Shown here one piece after another: positions 8,601 through 17,793 of a stretch of DNA of 64,000 bases. Position numbers and translations under genes: made by a program. The notes under the pieces are model-generated. The model saw only the letters and a program-made list of their open reading frames with translations. It had not been told where the DNA came from and did not search any database. Within the stretch, counting starts at the first letter, position 1, and each line of letters opens with the position of its first letter. The stretch is from JAMXLO01 sp037201625 (GTDB lineage: Bacteria; Pseudomonadota; Alphaproteobacteria; Acetobacterales; Acetobacteraceae), in assembly GCA_037201625.1 (NCBI GenBank), contig JBBCGR010000003.1:2542001-2606000 (forward strand), written 5' to 3'.

Positions 8601-8686
8601 GTCATGGCATGGCTTGGCCATGCCACCCACGTCTTGCGTCGCACCTGGCACAAAGACGTGGATGACCGGCCTGCGCCGGTCGTGAC
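8601..8686. repeat. Imperfect palindromic repeat (GTCATG family), copy 1, in a 384-bp gene-free gap
   Basis: This element starts GTCATGGC and ends with CGTGAC. It contains the paired cores CCACGTCTT and AAGACGTGG around a short centre. It belongs to the family seen at 24437-24524, 24631-24718 and, more degenerate, 46819-46866. The rest of the gap 8392-8775 holds no gene; 8405-8440 carries a further partial match around CCACGTCCTT. Confidence 0.65.
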
Positions 8687-8775
8687 GTATGAGTCCGGGT
8701 CACCAGGGCTTGCTATTACCCGGTCATTTCGACGACGAAGCCCCGCTCCGCACGACCCTTCGTCGACGATGCGTC

Positions 8776-9462
8776 CTACCGATGCCCGAAGATCGCGCTG
8801 CCGACGCGGACCCAGGTCGCGCCGCAGGCGATGGCGGTCTCGAAATCCGCCGACATCCCCATCGACACCACGCCGAGCCCATGGTGCGCCGCCCGCCCGG
8901 CCAGCCATTCGAAATGCGGCCGCGGGTCCTCGCCGGCCGGCGGGACGCACATCAGTCCGGCGAGCGCCGCACCGAAGCGGCCCTTGCAGTCATCGATGAA
9001 ACCGTCCGCGTCCGCCCGGGCCACCCCCGCCTTCTGCGCCTCGTCGCCGGTGTTCACTTCGACCAGCAGCATCGGGGTGCGCGCCTCCTTCTCCATCGCC
9101 GCCGCGATCGCATCGGCCAGGCGCGGCCGGTCCAGCGATTCGATCACGTCAGCCAGGCGCACCGCGTCGCGCGCCTTGTTGGTCTGCAGGCCGCCGATGA
9201 TGTGCAGCCGGAACCGGTGCTCCTCGCGCAGCAGCGGGAACTTGCCCGCCGCCTCCTGCACCCGGTTCTCGCCGAACACCGCCTGGCCCGCCGCCAGCGC
9301 GGCGCGCACCGCCTCCACCGGCTTGGTCTTGCTGACCGCCACCAGCGTCACGTCCTCCGGCCGCCGGCCGGCCCGGATCGCCGCCTCCGCGATGCGCTCG
9401 CGCACCCGGCGCAGGTTGCCGGCAATATCCGCCGTCTCAGTCAGCGTCTCGGTAACCGACAT
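8776..9462 (-). CDS. yggS: YggS/PLPBP family pyridoxal 5'-phosphate homeostasis protein
   Basis: The 228-aa TIM-barrel protein binds PLP without known catalytic turnover and buffers cellular PLP. The Schiff-base lysine is Lys45 in AVSKTKPVE. Family motifs FGENRVQE, LHIIGGLQTNKA, VNTGDEAQKAG, LSMGMS-like (VVSMGMSADFE) and WVRVGSAIFG are all present. Length is normal. It is the last gene of a minus-strand operon and overlaps the DUF6165-like gene by 26 bp, so it is probably translated from the same message. In many bacteria yggS instead lies near proC or pilT. Confidence 0.95.
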   Translation of the reverse strand: MSVTETLTETADIAGNLRRVRERIAEAAIRAGRRPEDVTLVAVSKTKPVEAVRAALAAGQAVFGENRVQEAAGKFPLLREEHRFRLHIIGGLQTNKARDAVRLADVIESLDRPRLADAIAAAMEKEARTPMLLVEVNTGDEAQKAGVARADADGFIDDCKGRFGAALAGLMCVPPAGEDPRPHFEWLAGRAAHHGLGVVSMGMSADFETAIACGATWVRVGSAIFGHR

Positions 9463-9835
9463 ACTGCTTCTCCTCGACGATCGCCGATCCCAGCAGCACG
9501 TTGATCGATCGCTTGATCCGGCTGCGTTCGTCGTTGTCAGTATAGACCGCCCGGGCCAGCGCGATGAAGCCGGCGTCGAAGCTGCGCGCCGCCTCCTTGC
9601 GCCGGATCGCGTCCTCGGTGTCCCAGAGCCGCCGGTTCACCGCCGCCAGGTGCGCCCGCAGCGCCGCGAGACCGGCCGGCTCCGCCCCACGCTCCGCCAG
9701 CACCGCGCGCAGCAGGCCAAGCTCGTGGACCACATGGGCGCGCGCCTCCGCCGACCGCAGCCGGTCGGCCTTGATCTCCAGGATGGTGATCTTGTCGATC
9801 AGTTCCCCCCAGGAGACCGGCACGAGCGGGATCAT
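9437..9835 (-). CDS. DUF6165-like small protein
   Basis: The 132-aa soluble protein begins MIPLVPVSWGELIDKITILEIK and continues as mainly charged helices, with WDTEDAIRRKEA and a terminal IKRSINVLLGSAIVEEKQY. This matches a small conserved family (assigned from memory as DUF6165) that is often next to TPR/glycosyltransferase genes. Function is unknown. The start ATG at 9835 overlaps the stop of the upstream TPR gene in an ATGA arrangement. This implies translational coupling and a shared role, perhaps in surface polysaccharide handling. Confidence 0.8.
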   Translation of the reverse strand: MIPLVPVSWGELIDKITILEIKADRLRSAEARAHVVHELGLLRAVLAERGAEPAGLAALRAHLAAVNRRLWDTEDAIRRKEAARSFDAGFIALARAVYTDNDERSRIKRSINVLLGSAIVEEKQYVGYRDAD

Positions 9836-11385
9836 CCCGCCGCCGCCATCGCCGCCGCCATCCGGGCGAATACGCTGTCCCAGTCGCCGCGCAGCGGCTG
9901 GCGGAACAGGCGCATGGCCGGATACCACTGGCACGCCTCGCCCTCGAGCAGCCAGCGCCAGTCCGGCACGTGCTGCAGGCCGACCCATGTAGAGCACCCC
10001 AGCGCGCCGGCGAGGTGCGCGATCGAGGTGTCCGACGTGACCACCATGTCGAGGCACTGCATCACCGCCGCGGTGTCGGCGAACGCATCGGCGCCGGCAT
10101 CGAACCCTTCGCCCAGCGTCTCCACCCGCATGCCGTCCGGCAGGTCGGCAAGCTGCTCCAGCCCATGGTATTTCTGCAGGCTGATCAGGCGCACGCCGGG
10201 CAAGGTCGCCAGCGGCAGGAAGGCCCGCAGCGGGATGGACCTGCCGAGTTCCGCGGCGCTCGCGGGATTGCCCTGCCAGGCGATGCCGATCCGGCGGCCG
10301 TGCGGCCCGATCCGCTCGCGCCACCGCGCCACGCGGTCGGCGGCGGCCCGCAGATAGGGCGGCGGCGGCGCCTGCATGCCGAAGATCCGCGGCAGGCTGA
10401 GCAGCGGCGACCAGGTGTCGTAGGCCGGCATCTGCTCGCCGACCGCGACGAGACGCACCGCGGCCGGCAGGCTGCGCATCAGATGCTGCAGGCCGGGCTG
10501 CACATCGAGCACCACCGGCCCGCGTGCCGCCGCCATCGCGACGTAGCGGCCGAACTGGATCGTGTCGCCCATGCCCTGTTCGGCGCGGATCAGCAGGGTG
10601 CGGCCGCCGAGGTCCTCGCCCTGCCACTGCGGCCCGGCGGTCGGCGGCAGGCGCGCCGCGCCCGCACGGAACCGCCACTCATACTCGTGCCACCCCTCCT
10701 CGAGCCGGCCGGCCAGCAGGAGTGCCACGCCGAGGTTGAGGTGGAGGACCGGATCGTCCGGCTGCCAGCGGAGCGCGTCGCGGTACACCGCAATGGCCTC
10801 ATCCGGACGCCCGAGTTCCTTCAGCACGCCGCCCAGATTGCTCTGCGCCTGGGGATCGCGCGGCGCCCGTCCGACCGCCAGGCGCAACGCCGCCGCCGCC
10901 TCCTCGAGCCGCCCCGCCTGGCGCAGCGCCAGCCCCAGGTTGTTGTGCAGGTCCGGCAGGTCCGGCTTGTGTCGCAGCGCCTCCTGGTAGGCGGCGATCG
11001 CCTCCTCCGGCTGGCCCTGGTCGCTGAGCGCATGGCCCAGGACCTGGTACGCCTCCGCCGAGTTGCGCTTGTGCCGCAGGGCCTCGCGGCAGGCAGCAGC
11101 GGCGGCGTCGGGCTGGTGCAGGGCCAGCAGCGCGGCGGCGCGGTTGACATGGAAGATCGCCGCGCTGGGCCTGATGGCGAGCGCCTGGTCGATGCACGCC
11201 AGCGCCGCCTGCGGCTGCCCGCATTGCGAGGCGATCACCCCCAGCATATGGAGCGCATCGGCGTGCCCGGGTGCCGCCGTGAGAATCTGCCGGTAGACGC
11301 CTTCGGCCTCCTGGAGCCGGCCGGCGCCATGCAGCCGGACCCCGGTCTGGTAATGCGCCTCGATTGCGTGCTTCCGTTTGCTCAT
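9832..11385 (-). CDS. TPR protein with C-terminal glycosyltransferase-9-like domain
   Basis: The 517-aa protein has tetratricopeptide repeats over about residues 10-225, with repeats such as ALDHALSDQG-like and LHNNLGLALRQAGRLEEAAA. A transition motif, LEEGWHEYEWRF, follows. The C-terminal ~270 residues contain RAEQGMGDTIQFGRY, GIAWQGNP, VETLGEGFDAGADAFADTAAVM and SDTSIAHLAGALG, the nucleotide-sugar-binding pattern of heptosyltransferase-like GT-B folds. Such proteins are usually linked to flagellin or surface glycan modification. It heads the operon with the DUF6165-like gene and yggS. Confidence 0.85.
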   Translation of the reverse strand: MSKRKHAIEAHYQTGVRLHGAGRLQEAEGVYRQILTAAPGHADALHMLGVIASQCGQPQAALACIDQALAIRPSAAIFHVNRAAALLALHQPDAAAAACREALRHKRNSAEAYQVLGHALSDQGQPEEAIAAYQEALRHKPDLPDLHNNLGLALRQAGRLEEAAAALRLAVGRAPRDPQAQSNLGGVLKELGRPDEAIAVYRDALRWQPDDPVLHLNLGVALLLAGRLEEGWHEYEWRFRAGAARLPPTAGPQWQGEDLGGRTLLIRAEQGMGDTIQFGRYVAMAAARGPVVLDVQPGLQHLMRSLPAAVRLVAVGEQMPAYDTWSPLLSLPRIFGMQAPPPPYLRAAADRVARWRERIGPHGRRIGIAWQGNPASAAELGRSIPLRAFLPLATLPGVRLISLQKYHGLEQLADLPDGMRVETLGEGFDAGADAFADTAAVMQCLDMVVTSDTSIAHLAGALGCSTWVGLQHVPDWRWLLEGEACQWYPAMRLFRQPLRGDWDSVFARMAAAMAAAG

Positions 11386-11423
11386 GGTTGCCGTCCCGTT
11401 AGCACAGCCGCGATCGGCGCACG

Positions 11424-12002
11424 ATGGATAGGCGTCTGCTCGCCTGGGCCCTGGCCGGCCGGCGGCGAGGCGGCCTCCCGCCGCTCTGGCTGTTCACCGA
11501 CGAACGCCGCCTACCGGATCCGCGCGCTGCCGTGGCCCGGCTGCCGCGCGGCCTTGCCGGCGTGGTGCTCCGCCATGACGGAGATCCCGGGCGAGTGGCG
11601 CTGGGGCGCGACCTGTGGCGGATCTGCCGCGCCCGCCGCCTCGTGCTGGTGGTGGCCGGCGACACGCGGCTGGCGGCCGCGCTGGGGGCGGGCGTCCATC
11701 TCCGCGCGGGCCGCTGGCCGGACGCCGTGCGGCCCCGGCGCGGCCCGGTCACCAGTTCGGCGCACGATGCGGCCCAATTGCGCCGGGCGCGACGGGCCGG
11801 CGCCCATCTCGCGTTCCTCTCGCCGGCGTTTCCGACCCGCAGCCATCCGGGCGGCGCGGCCCTCGGACCGGCGCGCTGGACATCGCTCGCGCGGCGGGCA
11901 GGCCTGCCCACCGCCGCCCTGGGCGGTATTGACGGAACCAGTGTCGGACGGCTGCCGCGGCGGATTTGCCGGGCTTTGGGAGCAATCGGCGCGCTCGCCT
12001 GA
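11424..12002 (+). CDS. Thiamine phosphate synthase (ThiE/TenI) family protein
   Basis: The 192-aa protein has the ThiE/TenI barrel pattern: LWLFTDER at the first strand, AGVVLRHDGDPG for QLREK, GVHLRAG, TSSAHDAAQLRRARRAGAHLAFLSPAFPT and a final AALGGI phosphate-binding motif. ThiE couples the pyrimidine and thiazole moieties of thiamine. The usual IND motif is replaced by VAGD and the protein is about 20 residues short. It may therefore be a TenI-like relative rather than a true synthase. No other thiamine genes adjoin. It is divergent from the TPR gene, 38 bp apart. Confidence 0.7.
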   Translation: MDRRLLAWALAGRRRGGLPPLWLFTDERRLPDPRAAVARLPRGLAGVVLRHDGDPGRVALGRDLWRICRARRLVLVVAGDTRLAAALGAGVHLRAGRWPDAVRPRRGPVTSSAHDAAQLRRARRAGAHLAFLSPAFPTRSHPGGAALGPARWTSLARRAGLPTAALGGIDGTSVGRLPRRICRALGAIGALA

Positions 12003-12115
12003 GCCCATGTGTCTAATCTGACACAGTGTTCCGCAATTGCCATGAGAAATCCTGATCGCTGGTTGCGATGTCGGCGAGCCTCGTCTCATACTCCCGTCAG
12101 GTTAGCTGCCCGGCG

Positions 12116-12133
12116 CGATGCACGTATGCATCG
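12116..12133. promoter_or_regulatory. Inverted repeat in the porin 1 leader
   Basis: CGATGCA (12116-12122) and TGCATCG (12127-12133) form a perfect 7-bp inverted repeat with a 4-bp centre, 59 bp before the porin 1 start codon. It could be an operator or a leader hairpin. A weaker pair, GTGTC/GACAC, lies further upstream near 12010-12025. No clear -35/-10 pair stands out. Confidence 0.4.
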
Positions 12134-12192
12134 ACGGCATATCGAGGGGGCAGGTCATTCCGCCGATTCGTCGGCGCAACGTGGAGGGCGAA

Positions 12193-13746
12193 ATGCGTAA
12201 GTTTCTGCTGGCGAGCGTAGCCACGCTGGGGGCGACCGGTGGACTGATGAATGCGGCACTGGCGCAGGCGCCGGCTCCGAGGGGCGCACCGAGCCAGGGC
12301 CAGATGGCCTACCCGCTGGCCAACCCGACGGCCTATGTGAACAACAACAACAACTACCAGGCCGCCGCCCTGCCCGGCGCCCTGCCCAACCCGACACCCG
12401 GCACCATCGTCGTCCATATCAACGGCAAGGTGCAGACCGAGGTCCAGGCCGCCTGGACCAACTTCGACACCCGTCTCGCCGCCGCCCCCGCCGCCGGCTC
12501 GGCCGCGGCGATCCTCGGCAACAACGGCACCGGTGTGGTGAAGCTGCAGCCGGTGGCGTTGAACGAATTCGCCCGTCTGTATTTCGGCGCCGACGGCATG
12601 GCCACCAACGGCCTGCGCTACGGTGCCGCGATCGAGGTCCGGCAGAACTTCACCGGTCAGCTCAGCAGCAACGCCAACGACGGTGCCAGCGGCTACACGT
12701 CGTTGCAGACCCTGTATGTCCGGCGCGCCTTCACCTACGCCGCCGGCGACCAGTGGGGCCTGTTCCGCCTGGGCGTCACCGACGGCATCATCGGCATCTT
12801 CGACAACGGCGTGACCACCGGCCAGTTCAGCTTCATCGGCGAACTGAACGGCGGTGACACGCAGAACATGCCCGGTCCGGTGCCGCCGTTCTGGTTCCTG
12901 GGTCAGGCCGGCGCCGAATACGGCAACGTGAAGGCCGTCTACCTGTCGCCGCAGATCGCCGGCTTCGACTTCGGCCTGCAATACGCGCCGAACACCTCGA
13001 ACGGCTTCGGCCTCAGCACCGGCCAGGCGCTGAACGGATCCCTCACCGGTGCGGGCACCGGCACCGGCACGGGTTGCGGCGTGGCCAACTCGGGCTGCCC
13101 GACGCTCTCCTCCGGCCCCGGCATCCAGGACGGCGCCCGCGCCATCCATCAGACCGCGCTCGGCGTGCGCTACCAGGGCAAGTTCGGCGACGTCGGCGTA
13201 CTCGCCTACGGTGTCTACGAGTTCAGCGGCCACGCCAACTACACCGGCCTGACCACCCCGGCGATCCTCGGCACTGCCACGGTTCCCGGCAGCAGCTTCA
13301 ACGGCAGCTATGACGGCCTGAGCTTCGGCAGCGGCGGTCTTGCGGTCACCTATGCCGGCTTTACCCTGGCCGGCAACCTCATCGGCGGCCGGCTGAACGG
13401 CCAGTTGGCACTGGCCCCGAAGGGCGGCGTCGGCGAACTGGCCTACACGGTGAGCGCCAAGTACGTGACCGGTCCGTTCACCGTCGGTGTGGTGGGCGAA
13501 ATCGGCTGGTACCAGGGCAACCCGGTGCTGAGCGGCATCAGCCAGCGTCGCGGTCGCGGCATCGCGGCGGGCGTGCAGTACAACGTCGCCCCGGGCTTCT
13601 CGGTCGGCGCCGAATACCTGTGGAACGACATCCAGCAGAGCGCCAACAACCTGGTCAGCAATGCAGTCGGCACCGCGGCCGGTTCCAACCTGAACAACAA
13701 CTTCCATGGCCAGATGTTCATGATCGGCAACGTCGTGAACTTCTGA
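12193..13746 (+). CDS. Outer-membrane porin, paralogue 1
   Basis: The 517-aa product has a cleavable signal peptide (MRKFLLASVATLGATGGL, cleavage likely after ALAQ). It continues as a beta-rich, Gly/Asn-rich chain ending GNVVNF with a terminal Phe, as outer-membrane barrels require. Segments such as RLYFGADGMATNGLRYGAAIEVRQ and VGVVGEIGWYQGNPVL are typical of Gram-negative porins of Acetobacteraceae. GGAGGG lies 4 bp before ATG 12193. A near-identical paralogue is at 17794-19350. A strong terminator follows. Expression may be controlled by the two-component system or LysR regulator between the two copies, which is inference. Confidence 0.92.
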   Translation: MRKFLLASVATLGATGGLMNAALAQAPAPRGAPSQGQMAYPLANPTAYVNNNNNYQAAALPGALPNPTPGTIVVHINGKVQTEVQAAWTNFDTRLAAAPAAGSAAAILGNNGTGVVKLQPVALNEFARLYFGADGMATNGLRYGAAIEVRQNFTGQLSSNANDGASGYTSLQTLYVRRAFTYAAGDQWGLFRLGVTDGIIGIFDNGVTTGQFSFIGELNGGDTQNMPGPVPPFWFLGQAGAEYGNVKAVYLSPQIAGFDFGLQYAPNTSNGFGLSTGQALNGSLTGAGTGTGTGCGVANSGCPTLSSGPGIQDGARAIHQTALGVRYQGKFGDVGVLAYGVYEFSGHANYTGLTTPAILGTATVPGSSFNGSYDGLSFGSGGLAVTYAGFTLAGNLIGGRLNGQLALAPKGGVGELAYTVSAKYVTGPFTVGVVGEIGWYQGNPVLSGISQRRGRGIAAGVQYNVAPGFSVGAEYLWNDIQQSANNLVSNAVGTAAGSNLNNNFHGQMFMIGNVVNF

Positions 13747-13767
13747 GCCTCGACGGACTTCGCCTCG

Positions 13768-13799
13768 AAGGGCGGCGGGGAGCGATCCCCGCCGCCCTT
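13768..13799 (+). terminator. Rho-independent-type terminator of porin 1
   Basis: A perfect 14-bp GC-rich stem (13768-13781 with 13786-13799) closes a GCGA tetraloop and is followed by TCTCGTTT. It begins 21 bp after the porin stop codon. A homologous hairpin follows porin 2. Confidence 0.85.
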
Positions 13800-13888
13800 C
13801 TCGTTTCCGGCGCCGGCGAGCGCGTGATCCGCGACGAGCCCGGCGTTCCATTTGCCAGCCGAGCCACCCCGCGTTCTAAGAGGCCAGG

Positions 13889-15659
13889 ATGGTCGAGGCA
13901 GCCGCCGCCCGCGGATTCGCCATGGGGCGCCAGATCCGCGCGACATGGTTGCGCGCCCTGCTGCCCGCGCCGTTCTCGGTCCGCACCCACGTCGTGGGCC
14001 TGATCCTCGCCATCGTCACCCCACTGCTCGGCTTCAGCGCCTTCCTGGTGCTGCGCTCCGCCGCCCACGAGCAGGAGGTGATGGCCAATGCGGTGCGCGG
14101 CCGCACGCGGGAGGCCGCGGCCGCGATCGATCAGCGCCTGGGAAGCCTGCGCACGCGCCTCTTCCTGCTCGCCGGCTCGCGCCAGTTGCTGGAAGGCGAC
14201 TTCGCCATGTTCCACGACATCGCTGCCGAAGCCGCCCGGTCGCACGGCGCGACCCTGGTGCTCACCGACCCGACCGGCCAGCAGCTTGTCAACACGCGCG
14301 CGCCGTATGGCCCGAAACTGCCGCAGACGCCCGACCCGGATGCGGTCCGCCGCCTCGCGGTCACCCGCCTGCCGGATGTGTCCGACCTCACGCAGGGCGC
14401 CGTCACCGGCGAGATGTTCATCGGGCTGAACGTGCCGGTGCTGCGGGACGGCGCGCTCGCCTATGTGCTGAGCCTCAATCTCGCGCCCCTGCTCCCCAGC
14501 ATGATCGCGGAACTCGACCTGCCGCCCGAGTGGCTGGTGACCATCACCGACAAGGCCGGCCGGACCATCGCTCGCAGCCGGGAGGCCGATCGCTATGTCG
14601 GGCAGATGGGCCGGCCGTCGGTGATCCAGCGCTTCCGCGAGGAGAGCGAGGGCTCGCTGTCGATCGCCTCGCGCGACGGCGTCCCGCTGTACAATGCATT
14701 CGCCCATGTGCGCTTCTCGGGCTGGACCATCGCCGTCGGCATCCCCGAAGAGGTGCTCTACGCACCGGTCGCCCGATCGACCTGGGCGCTGATCCTGGCG
14801 GGCGGTGCCCACGCTGGTGTTCGCGCTCGGACTGGGCGTGCTGATCGGCCACCGCATCGCCGGCGCGATCACCGGCCTGGTACGCTACGCCGAAACGGTG
14901 GGACGCGGCGAGCCGATCGAACTCCGCATGACGGGCATCCGCGAGACCGACGCCGTCGCGCAATCGCTCCACCTGGCCGGCGAGCGCCTGCGTCACAGTG
15001 CGCAGGAGCGTGCGGTCCTGCTGGATCGCACCGTCACGGCGCAGGAGGCCGAGCGCAAGCGGATCGCGCGGGAACTGCACGACAGCCTGGGACAGTACCT
15101 CACGGCGCTGCGCCTGGGCTTCGGCGCGGTGGAGCCGTACTGCGCCCACAACGCCACCGCGCAGCAGCGCCTCAATGAGCTGAAGGGGCTGGCGGCCGAT
15201 CTGGGGCGCGAACTCAGCCGCATGGCGTGGGAATTGCGGCCGATGGCGCTGGACGATCTCGGCCTGCAGCGCGCGGTGACGCAGTATCTCGAGGAATGGG
15301 CCGAGCGCTCGCGGCTGCAGATCGACCTGGAGATCAACCTGCCCGAGCGCAGGCTGCCCCAACGGATGGAGACGGCACTGTTCCGGGTCCTGCAGGAAGC
15401 CATCACCAACGTCGTGAAACACTCCGGCGCCGATCGCGTCGGTGTCGTCCTCCAGGCCACGAGCCGCGAGATCAGCCTGGTCGTCGAGGATGACGGCAAG
15501 GGCTTCGACCTCGATACCGGCGCGGACGGGCGGCGGCCCGGGATCGAGCATCTCGGACTTCTGGGCGTGCGCGAGCGGCTCGGACTGGTCGCCGGCACGC
15601 TGGAGGTCGAATCGAGCCCGCTGGGCGGCACCACCGTCTATGTCCGGATCCCCCTGTGA
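13889..15659 (+). CDS. Membrane sensor histidine kinase (NarL/DegS type), frame broken once
   Basis: The gene encodes a roughly 590-aa kinase. A membrane helix at about 32-55 is followed by a large periplasmic Cache-like sensor region and a second helix (LVFALGLGVLIGHRIAG). HAMP-like sequence leads to the HisKA_3 H-box ERKRIARELHDSLGQ, with the phosphorylated His codon at 15078. The ATPase domain shows ITNVVKHSG, DDGKGFD and GLLGVRERLG. The frame shifts by one base at about 14797-14806, where GCGGGCGGTG carries one base too many. Both parts match one continuous kinase, so this is either a sequence error or a recent mutation. The response regulator gene follows within 8 bp. Confidence 0.85.
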
Positions 15660-15666
15660 GGCCGGC

Positions 15667-16326
15667 ATGATCGCGACGCCCATCCGGATCCTGATGGTCG
15701 ACGACCATCCGGTGGTGCTCGCCGGGCTGAAGGCCCTGGTGGGGGCCGATCCCGATTTCGTCATCGTGGGCGAGGCGCGCGACGGCCGCACCGCGCTGCG
15801 CCTGGCCAAGGAACTCGTCCCGGACGTCGTGGTGCTCGACATCTCGCTGCCGGAGATGAACGGCATCGAACTGACCGCCGCGCTGCGCACCGAACGGCCC
15901 GAGTGCCGCGTGCTGGTGCTCACGGTGCACGAGGAGCGCGCCTATCTGCGCCAGCTCGTTGAACTCGGCGTCGGCGGCTATCTGCTGAAGCGCTCGGCCG
16001 CCGATGAGCTGCGGCGGGCCATCCTCGCGGTCGCCGCCGGCGGCGTGTACCTCGATCCCGCCATCGCCGGGAAGGCGGTCGGCCGGCTCGACCGCGCCGG
16101 CGCGCCGCTGCAATCGGGGCAGACCGCCGAACTCAGTGAGCGCGAGGCCGATGTGCTGCGGCTCGTCGCCACCGGCCACAGCAACAAGTCGATCTCCGCC
16201 CGGCTCGCCATCAGCGTCAAGACGGTCGAGACCTACAAGGCCCGGGCCATGGAGAAACTCGGCTTCCACAGCCGGGTCGAGGTGGTGCGCTATGCCGCGG
16301 GCCAGGGCTGGCTGCTCGAGCAGTAG
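15667..16326 (+). CDS. NarL/FixJ-type response regulator
   Basis: The 219-aa protein has a receiver domain with Asp12 and Asp13, the phosphoacceptor Asp58 (VVVLDISLPEMNG) and the Lys of YLLKRS. A LuxR-type helix-turn-helix follows (LSEREADVLRLVATGHSNKSISARL, then SVKTVETYKARAMEKLG). It should bind DNA when phosphorylated by the kinase encoded just upstream. GAGG overlapping the kinase stop serves as Shine-Dalgarno, 5 bp before ATG 15667. Targets are unknown; the two flanking porin genes are obvious candidates. Confidence 0.93.
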   Translation: MIATPIRILMVDDHPVVLAGLKALVGADPDFVIVGEARDGRTALRLAKELVPDVVVLDISLPEMNGIELTAALRTERPECRVLVLTVHEERAYLRQLVELGVGGYLLKRSAADELRRAILAVAAGGVYLDPAIAGKAVGRLDRAGAPLQSGQTAELSEREADVLRLVATGHSNKSISARLAISVKTVETYKARAMEKLGFHSRVEVVRYAAGQGWLLEQ

Positions 16327-16499
16327 GCCCGCGTCAGGGAATTCACTGACGTTCCCGGACGGGAAACCCCGTCACCCCGCACCGCGCTTCCCGGCTACCT
16401 GACACCCCCCCGATGACGCTCCCATCCGACGCCGGCTGACCGCTCCATCGTGGTGCGGAACCGGCGCGCCGTTTCGGCGGTGCCTGGGGGCAGTAGGGG

Positions 16500-17546
16500 A
16501 TGAACGCCGTCACGTTTCCGACGCACGCCACCGTCGCCTCGCTCCGCAGCGAGGCGCGCGAGAAGGCGCTCGGGCTGCGTGACCTCCGCTACTTCCTCAG
16601 CGTGGCGCAGACCGGCAATGTCGGGCGCGCCGCCCGTGACCTGAATGTCAGCCAGCCGGCGATCTCGCTGCAGATCCGCAAGCTGGAGGAGGGGCTCGGC
16701 ACCCAGCTTTTGCTGCGGCACGGGCGCGGAGTCACCCTGACGCCGGCGGGCGCCTGCCTGCGCGACCGGCTCCACACGGTGATGCGCCTGCTGGCATCGC
16801 CGCTGGAGGAGGGGGAGCCCGAGCCGGCCACCGGCACGATCTCCTTCGCGGTTCCCGCCGATATCGGCGCCCCACTGGTGGCACCGCTGGCCGCCGCCTT
16901 CCGTGCCCGCTGGCCGCGCCTGACCCTGGACATCCGCGAAGCCGATGGCGCGGACCTCGAGGACTGGCTGCTGCGGCGGCACGTCGACCTGGCGCTGCTG
17001 CAGGACCCGCCGGCGCTGCCCGACTTCACCGTCATCCCCATCCTGACCGAGAGCCTGGGCCTGGTGGCGCCGGTTCATTCGCGGCTGGCATCAGACTCCC
17101 GCCCGCTGCCGCTGAGCGAACTGGCCGGCGAGCCGCTGATCCTGCCCGGCCCCGAGCACTGGATCCGCCGCCGCGTCGACCATGCCGCGGGCCAGGGCGG
17201 ACTGAAGCTCGAGCCGGTGCTGCAGGCCGGCAGCGCCATGCTGGCGATGACGATGGTGCGGGGCGGCCTGGGCTCCACGATCCTGCCGCGCAGTTCCGTC
17301 CAGCATGAGATCGCCCGCGGCTCCGTCGCGTTCCGGCCGGTGGGCCGGCCGATCCTGACCTGCACGCGCACGCTCGCGTTCCATCGCGCCGCCTCCAACA
17401 CGCTGGTCGCGGCCTTCGCCGAGATGGCGGGTGACTCGATGGCGCGGCTCGCCGCCGATGGCACGTGGCCGGATGCGCAGTTCGTCCGGCCCGGCGGTGC
17501 GGCGGTGCGGGCCGATCTCCAGCAGGGGAGGCTCGCGACGGCCTAG
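16500..17546 (+). CDS. LysR family transcriptional regulator
   Basis: The 348-aa protein has an N-terminal winged helix-turn-helix after a ~27-residue leader (LRDLRYFLSVAQTGNVGRAA, then VSQPAISLQIRKLEEGLGTQ). A periplasmic-binding-protein-like effector domain follows (ISFAVPADIGAPLVAPLAAAF). The effector is unknown. The start ATG 16500 directly follows GTAGGGG, which is a short spacing; an alternative start could lie slightly downstream. It is followed by a perfect 19-bp palindrome (17594-17612) and then porin 2, so control of that porin is plausible. Confidence 0.9.
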   Translation: MNAVTFPTHATVASLRSEAREKALGLRDLRYFLSVAQTGNVGRAARDLNVSQPAISLQIRKLEEGLGTQLLLRHGRGVTLTPAGACLRDRLHTVMRLLASPLEEGEPEPATGTISFAVPADIGAPLVAPLAAAFRARWPRLTLDIREADGADLEDWLLRRHVDLALLQDPPALPDFTVIPILTESLGLVAPVHSRLASDSRPLPLSELAGEPLILPGPEHWIRRRVDHAAGQGGLKLEPVLQAGSAMLAMTMVRGGLGSTILPRSSVQHEIARGSVAFRPVGRPILTCTRTLAFHRAASNTLVAAFAEMAGDSMARLAADGTWPDAQFVRPGGAAVRADLQQGRLATA

Positions 17547-17593
17547 GCGCCTCACCCTTCCGTTAATCCTCATCACCAGCAATAACCGGGCGT

Positions 17594-17612
17594 GCAGTAA
17601 TAGTATTACTGC
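17594..17612. promoter_or_regulatory. Perfect 19-bp palindrome upstream of porin 2
   Basis: GCAGTAATAGTATTACTGC is a perfect inverted repeat around a central G. It lies between the LysR gene and porin 2 in the only AT-rich patch of the area. It is 182 bp before the porin start and 48 bp after the LysR stop. It fits an operator for a dimeric regulator; LysR boxes are often interrupted palindromes with ATA/TAT centres. Terminator function is less likely because no T-run follows. Confidence 0.55.
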
Positions 17613-17793
17613 GCGCTGCTTCCATTTGTACTTCTGATTTTTGCGCCCATCTCCAATTTGTGTTGCGTTCCTGCCACGGTGTCTCAGTAATGCCGCGCGC
17701 AGGGGAAGAAGAATATTTGCACACCATTTGGCCAGGGATATGGTCTCCGGGACCTGAACGCCGCCGGTCCGCCGGCGCAAGGAGGAGAAGGAA

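Noticed and set aside
9970..12021. 683-codon plus-strand open frame
   Set aside because: Antisense to the TPR/glycosyltransferase gene; its periodicity mirrors the TPRs on the other strand.
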